Source of the DNA: Planktothrix serta PCC 8927
GTDB lineage: Bacteria > Cyanobacteriota > Cyanobacteriia > Cyanobacteriales > Microcoleaceae
Length of the DNA: 64,000 nt
Reading direction: 5' to 3'
NCBI RefSeq assembly: GCF_900010725.2
Contig: NZ_LR734844.1
Coordinates: 1-64,000, forward strand
Of this stretch, positions 60,706-64,000 are shown one piece after another. The notes beneath the pieces are model-generated. The model ran no database searches, had not been told where the DNA came from, and saw only the letters and a list, made by a program, of their open reading frames with translations. The position numbers and the translations under genes were made by a program. Within the stretch, counting starts at the first letter, position 1, and each line of letters opens with the position of its first letter.

Positions 60706-61497
60706 TTAATCTCGTTTTATATTTTCTATTTTTTCATCGAAAATTGCTCCCCTTTTGATTAAATCTGCTTTCACTTCGTCGGAAATTCCCGAATCATGCC
60801 ATAGCCGAGCTTCTTTAACATTAGCACCCGTAAAATCCACGTTGACTAAATTGGTTAAAGCTAATCCCGCTTGATATAAATCGGCATTTTTTAAACAAGT
60901 TCCGCTTAAATTAGCATCGCTTAAATTGCAGTTACTTAAATTGGCTTCTTCTAAATTAACATGGCTTAAATTAGCTCCGCTTAAATTCGCTAAGACTAGA
61001 CTCACACGATGCAAATCAGCACCACTTAAATCCGTATCACTTAATAAGGCACCACTTAAATCTGCCCCGCCTAAATTTACATTTCTTAAATCAGCATTTG
61101 TTAAATTAATATCGCTTAAATCTGCCCCTCGTAAATAGGCATTGGGCAGTTTTGCACCGATTAAATCCAATCCGCTTAAATTAGCTCCTAATAATTTCGC
61201 ATCTGCAAAATCTTCTAAAGGATTTAAACCTGCAATTTCTGCTAATTCTAAAAAATTATCGGTTTTTGCTGAGATAACGGCTTGAACTGTTGGTTGTAAA
61301 ACTGAAAAATGACAGCCTTGAGTCGCTGCTTTTTGGGTTAACAATTGCAGGTCTTCATGGCTATCATAATGAAGTGCCATTTCGTGAATATCAGCAGGTA
61401 AAGGTTGTGCTTGTAACCAAAGTACAAGTTTACGTTCCAATACCGCCAAGCGATTTGGGCTGAGATTATGGGGCCAAAGTCCTTCTACACCAGTCAT
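60706..61497 (-). CDS. Pentapeptide repeat protein, 263 aa
   Basis: The N-terminal about 90 residues are helical and unrecognised (ERKLVLWLQAQPLPADIHEM). About 24 pentapeptide units A(D/N)LXX follow (about 100-230; LSGADLHRVSLVLANLSGAN), forming a right-handed quadrilateral beta-helix. The C-terminal cap EVKADLIKRGAIFDEK is shared with the next gene. Roles of cyanobacterial pentapeptide proteins are mostly unknown; some mimic DNA. Confidence 0.9.
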   Translation of the reverse strand: MTGVEGLWPHNLSPNRLAVLERKLVLWLQAQPLPADIHEMALHYDSHEDLQLLTQKAATQGCHFSVLQPTVQAVISAKTDNFLELAEIAGLNPLEDFADAKLLGANLSGLDLIGAKLPNAYLRGADLSDINLTNADLRNVNLGGADLSGALLSDTDLSGADLHRVSLVLANLSGANLSHVNLEEANLSNCNLSDANLSGTCLKNADLYQAGLALTNLVNVDFTGANVKEARLWHDSGISDEVKADLIKRGAIFDEKIENIKRD

Positions 61498-61590
61498 AGG
61501 TTTTAATGGTTGTGTGTATTGATATTAGTCAATGATTATGATTGAAAATTGTAGGGATAAAGCCCCCGATATTCATTCATCGCCACCAAC

Positions 61591-62766
61591 CTAATCTTCA
61601 TTTTCCTCAAAAATTGCCCCACGTTTGACTAACTCGGATTTAATTCGACTGGAAATTCCCACGACCTGGGTAAAATCAACGTTTTCGACAAGAGAATCTT
61701 TGAGTTCGGCGCGACTGAAATTCGCCCCTGTTAGGTTCGCGCCTTGGAAATTCACCCCCGTTAAGTCGGCGTATTGAAGATTGGCGTTGCTGAGGTTGGC
61801 TTGGGTAAAATTGGCATGGGGTAAATAGGCGCTCGTTAAGTCAGCTTGAGTTAAATTGGCATAACTCAAATTAGCCCTGGGCATTTTTGTGCGTAAATCG
61901 GTTTCTATAAAATTAGCATGGGTGAAATCGGTATCGCGGAGATTGGCATTGGTAAAAATAGCATGGCTCAAATCGGCTTCTTTTAAAATTGCCCCACTCA
62001 AATCGGCTAAGGTAAAATTAGTATAACTTAGGTTGGTTTTTTCTAAGTTTATCCCTCGTAAATCAGTGTAATTAAAATCAAGATGGCTTAAATCCATGCC
62101 GACAAAATCGATTAAGGGATCTAGCCCCATACTTTCGGCTTGTTGTACAATATTTCCGGGGTTATCGATTAAAAATTGACGAAATATTAGCTGATGTTGT
62201 TGAGAATAGGCTTGAACTTGATCCCATTGTTCTAACTGTTCATAGATTGATTTTAAAGAGTTGAGAGCATTACCCTGACTTTGATAGTTTTGGTTAGATT
62301 GGGCTAGGATTAATTGTTGTTGATAAGAGTTAGCCGCTTGTTCAAATTGTTCTTGAGCAAGGTAAATTCTTGCTAATATTGATAAGGCTTGTTCTTCGGT
62401 GTGGGGATCAAGCAATTGACGAGTGAGTTCTAAGCGTTGCTGTTGATATTCTAGGGCGTGAGGATAATCTCTTAAATTATAGTAAATATTGCTGAGATTA
62501 ACTAAGGCATTCAGTTCTCCTTTGGGGTCGTGAATTTCACGACTGATGGCTAAATGTTCCTGATAACAATTAATTGCTAGTTCGGGGTTTAAGAGGGCTT
62601 CATGAACAACGCCTAAATTCCCCCAGGCTGAACCTTCCCGTTTACGATCTTTTAGGTTTATATAGGATTGTAGCGCGTCCTGCCAAGATTTTAACGCGGC
62701 TTGATATTGCCCATTTTGATAGGATGAAATTCCCTGATTAAATAACTCGTTGGCTTGCTCTAACAT
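61591..62766 (-). CDS. TPR plus pentapeptide repeat protein, 391 aa
   Basis: N-terminal TPR array (about 1-185; five units such as GISSYQNGQYQAALKSWQDA and ANSYQQQLILAQSNQNYQSQ) joined to a pentapeptide-repeat domain (about 215-365; AILKEADLSHAIFTNANLRD). The C-terminus SELVKRGAIFEENED matches that of the neighbouring pentapeptide protein 93 nt downstream on the same strand, suggesting paralogy. It may act as an adaptor that binds protein partners through the TPRs. Confidence 0.9.
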   Translation of the reverse strand: MLEQANELFNQGISSYQNGQYQAALKSWQDALQSYINLKDRKREGSAWGNLGVVHEALLNPELAINCYQEHLAISREIHDPKGELNALVNLSNIYYNLRDYPHALEYQQQRLELTRQLLDPHTEEQALSILARIYLAQEQFEQAANSYQQQLILAQSNQNYQSQGNALNSLKSIYEQLEQWDQVQAYSQQHQLIFRQFLIDNPGNIVQQAESMGLDPLIDFVGMDLSHLDFNYTDLRGINLEKTNLSYTNFTLADLSGAILKEADLSHAIFTNANLRDTDFTHANFIETDLRTKMPRANLSYANLTQADLTSAYLPHANFTQANLSNANLQYADLTGVNFQGANLTGANFSRAELKDSLVENVDFTQVVGISSRIKSELVKRGAIFEENED

Positions 62767-62855
62767 CTGAATATTTATCTTGATCAGTTCTTTGATCCAG
62801 ATTAAGCCAAATCTGTCCCCTTGAGATCAATTGTAGGGGCGAGGTGTCCTCCATC

Positions 62856-63043
62856 GGTGTCAACAATCGCGCTAAAAGTAGGCTTGTTACCGAAAGTTCT
62901 TTGATTTTTGTTAAGCGTCCTAGATCCCCCCTAACCCCCCTTAACAAGGGGGGAATAGGAGATCAAAGTCCCCCTTTTTAAGGGGGATTTAGGGGGATCT
63001 GATCTCGGCTGTAATCACCAGTTTTTGGCGTTAAGTTGACACG
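62856..63043. mobile_element. MITE-like element, copy B, nested in a palindrome
   Basis: 188 bp with ends GGTGTCAA and TTGACAC. Inverted relative to copy A at 37363, it shares the GGTGATTACAGCCGAGAT stretch and the CCCCC/GGGGG palindromes. It sits between halves of another inverted repeat, TGTAGGGGCGAGGTG (62832-62846) and CACCTCGCCCCCTACA (63052-63067), as if inserted into it. Non-coding; it fills the gap between the TPR-pentapeptide gene and desC. Confidence 0.7.
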
Positions 63044-63085
63044 CTTTGGGTCACCTCGCCCCCTACAGTTAGGGATAATGTTAAT

Positions 63086-63934
63086 TTAGGTTTCTGTCGC
63101 CTGTTGAGTCGGTGGTAAAATCACTTTCTGAGCTAAACCTAGGGTTTTCAATACCCAAATTGACCACCAAGTCATATCAATTTCCCACCATTTCCAGCCC
63201 GCTTTGGCAACATTAGGATAGGCATGATGGTTATTATGCCAACCTTCGCCATAAGTGACAATCGCTGCCCACCAGAGGTTGCGCGAATTATCATTGGTCT
63301 CAAAGGTGCGGTATCCCCACATATGGGTCACGGAGTTAATAAACCAGGTGCTATGCCATAACAACACAGCCCGCAAAAATACCCCATAAATCACCCATGA
63401 CCAACCCCCAATGCTATAAAGTATTAGAGCAACCGGAATTTGCAGCAAAAGATGATAACGATCTAACCAACAATAAAAGGGATCTCGCGCTAAATCGGGT
63501 GCAAACCGTTTGTAATGTTCAGCATCAAAATAGGATTGACGAGGGTAGAAAATCCACATCATGTGACTCCACCAAAATCCCCGTCGTGCGGAGTAGGGAT
63601 CTTTATCTTCATCTTCGGTATAGGCATGGTGCAAACGGTGTCCGGCGACCCAAAAAATCGGCCCTCCTTGTAATGCACAAACCCCAATTAAAGTAATCAC
63701 ATATTCTAACCATTGGGGAACTTTAAAACTACGATGACTTAACAATCGATGGTAGCCTAAACAAATCCCAATACTGCCAAAAAACCAATGTAGAAATAGG
63801 GTGATTCCTACTGCTGACCAAGAAAAAAACCAAGGTGCCAATAAAGCCAGCAAATGGATAATACTAAAAAACGCAACTGTTAAACCGTTTAACTTCGGTT
63901 CATTTTCAGGTGAAGTTGCGACTTGAAAGGTCAT
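63086..63934 (-). CDS. desC: Delta-9 acyl-lipid (stearoyl-type) fatty acid desaturase
   Basis: Introduces the first double bond into membrane-lipid acyl chains. 282 aa. Three His boxes bind the di-iron centre: HRLLSH (62-67), HRLHH (99-103) and HNNHH (233-237, within EGWHNNHHAYPNVAKAG). Two pairs of membrane helices lie between them. The N-terminal cytochrome b5 domain of eukaryotic enzymes is absent, as in cyanobacterial DesC. Expression is likely cold-induced in the family. Confidence 0.92.
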   Translation of the reverse strand: MTFQVATSPENEPKLNGLTVAFFSIIHLLALLAPWFFSWSAVGITLFLHWFFGSIGICLGYHRLLSHRSFKVPQWLEYVITLIGVCALQGGPIFWVAGHRLHHAYTEDEDKDPYSARRGFWWSHMMWIFYPRQSYFDAEHYKRFAPDLARDPFYCWLDRYHLLLQIPVALILYSIGGWSWVIYGVFLRAVLLWHSTWFINSVTHMWGYRTFETNDNSRNLWWAAIVTYGEGWHNNHHAYPNVAKAGWKWWEIDMTWWSIWVLKTLGLAQKVILPPTQQATET

Positions 63935-64000
63935 GAAAATTTCCTCAACCTAATATAATTTTCGATCAATCGGTGCGGGTGAATCAAGGTTGATTGTGGG

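Overview
The window is chromosomal DNA of a filamentous, non-heterocystous cyanobacterium of the Oscillatoriales (Planktothrix-like). The evidence is: the octamer GCGATCGC (HIP1) scattered through genes; the rplS-trnW-secE-nusG-rplK-rplA-rplJ-rplL order; proteins essentially confined to oxygenic phototrophs (an NTRC-type thioredoxin reductase, a DUF3155 protein, a complex C cofactor-assembly protein, a DevC-type exporter, a LabA-like NYN protein, a delta-9 acyl-lipid desaturase); and many tandem 7-bp repeats (CCCTGTT, GTTGACG/GTCAACC, AATTCGT, GGATCAG). The genus is inferred from overall impression, not from a search.

Layout. 0-4.5 kb: minus-strand translation/secretion cluster (rplS, tRNA-Trp, secE, nusG, rplK, rplA, an L10-leader attenuator, rplJ, rplL). 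4.6-11.2 kb: PiT-type phosphate permease, a decayed IS200/IS605 end, a coiled-coil/EamA fusion transporter, a LysR regulator, two tandem pilin-like proteins, cobA. 11.2-13.45 kb: a small AT-rich accessory stretch with a PIN toxin-antitoxin pair, a TetR relic, a small acidic frame and an orphan gene. 13.4-28.6 kb: radical SAM activase, a response regulator/histidine kinase/PepSY-TM set, NTRC, a RelE-type toxin-antitoxin pair, methyltransferase, AEC transporter, a co-translated M15 peptidase/M41-like peptidase pair, an LRR protein, PadR regulator, complex C assembly factor, DUF3155 protein and a second histidine kinase.

28.7-37.2 kb is the most unusual part. It holds a SLATT-like 2-TM protein and a second small membrane protein, a DUF1537 sugar-acid kinase, and a three-gene minus-strand operon: a 1179-aa TPR-CHAT (caspase-like) protease, a 148-aa unrecognised protein and a 489-aa protein ending in two membrane helices. 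The protease is interrupted by four in-frame 72-bp repeats. The arrangement fits a protease-triggered membrane effector system, but this is inference only.

37.4-64 kb is mostly housekeeping: DnaJ/DnaK, DevA/DevC-like ABC proteins, a GNAT protein, phytase-like esterase, RecB-like nuclease, PLP C-S lyase-like enzyme, LptC, NYN protein, MetG, PlsC, PmbA/TldD, HAD hydrolase, a coiled-coil repeat protein, a Phd/ParE pair, Ffh, two pentapeptide-repeat proteins and DesC.

Non-coding highlights are two copies of a MITE-like element with GGTGTCAA ends (37.4 and 62.9 kb; the second is nested in another palindrome), REP-like pairs at 17.3 and 45.7 kb, a 113-bp palindromic element at 45.0 kb, and an unassigned, strongly foldable 117-nt element at 45.5 kb. 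Many genes have their apparent starts or true stops inside short repeats, so start sites were chosen against the repeats. No CRISPR array, rRNA or second tRNA was seen.
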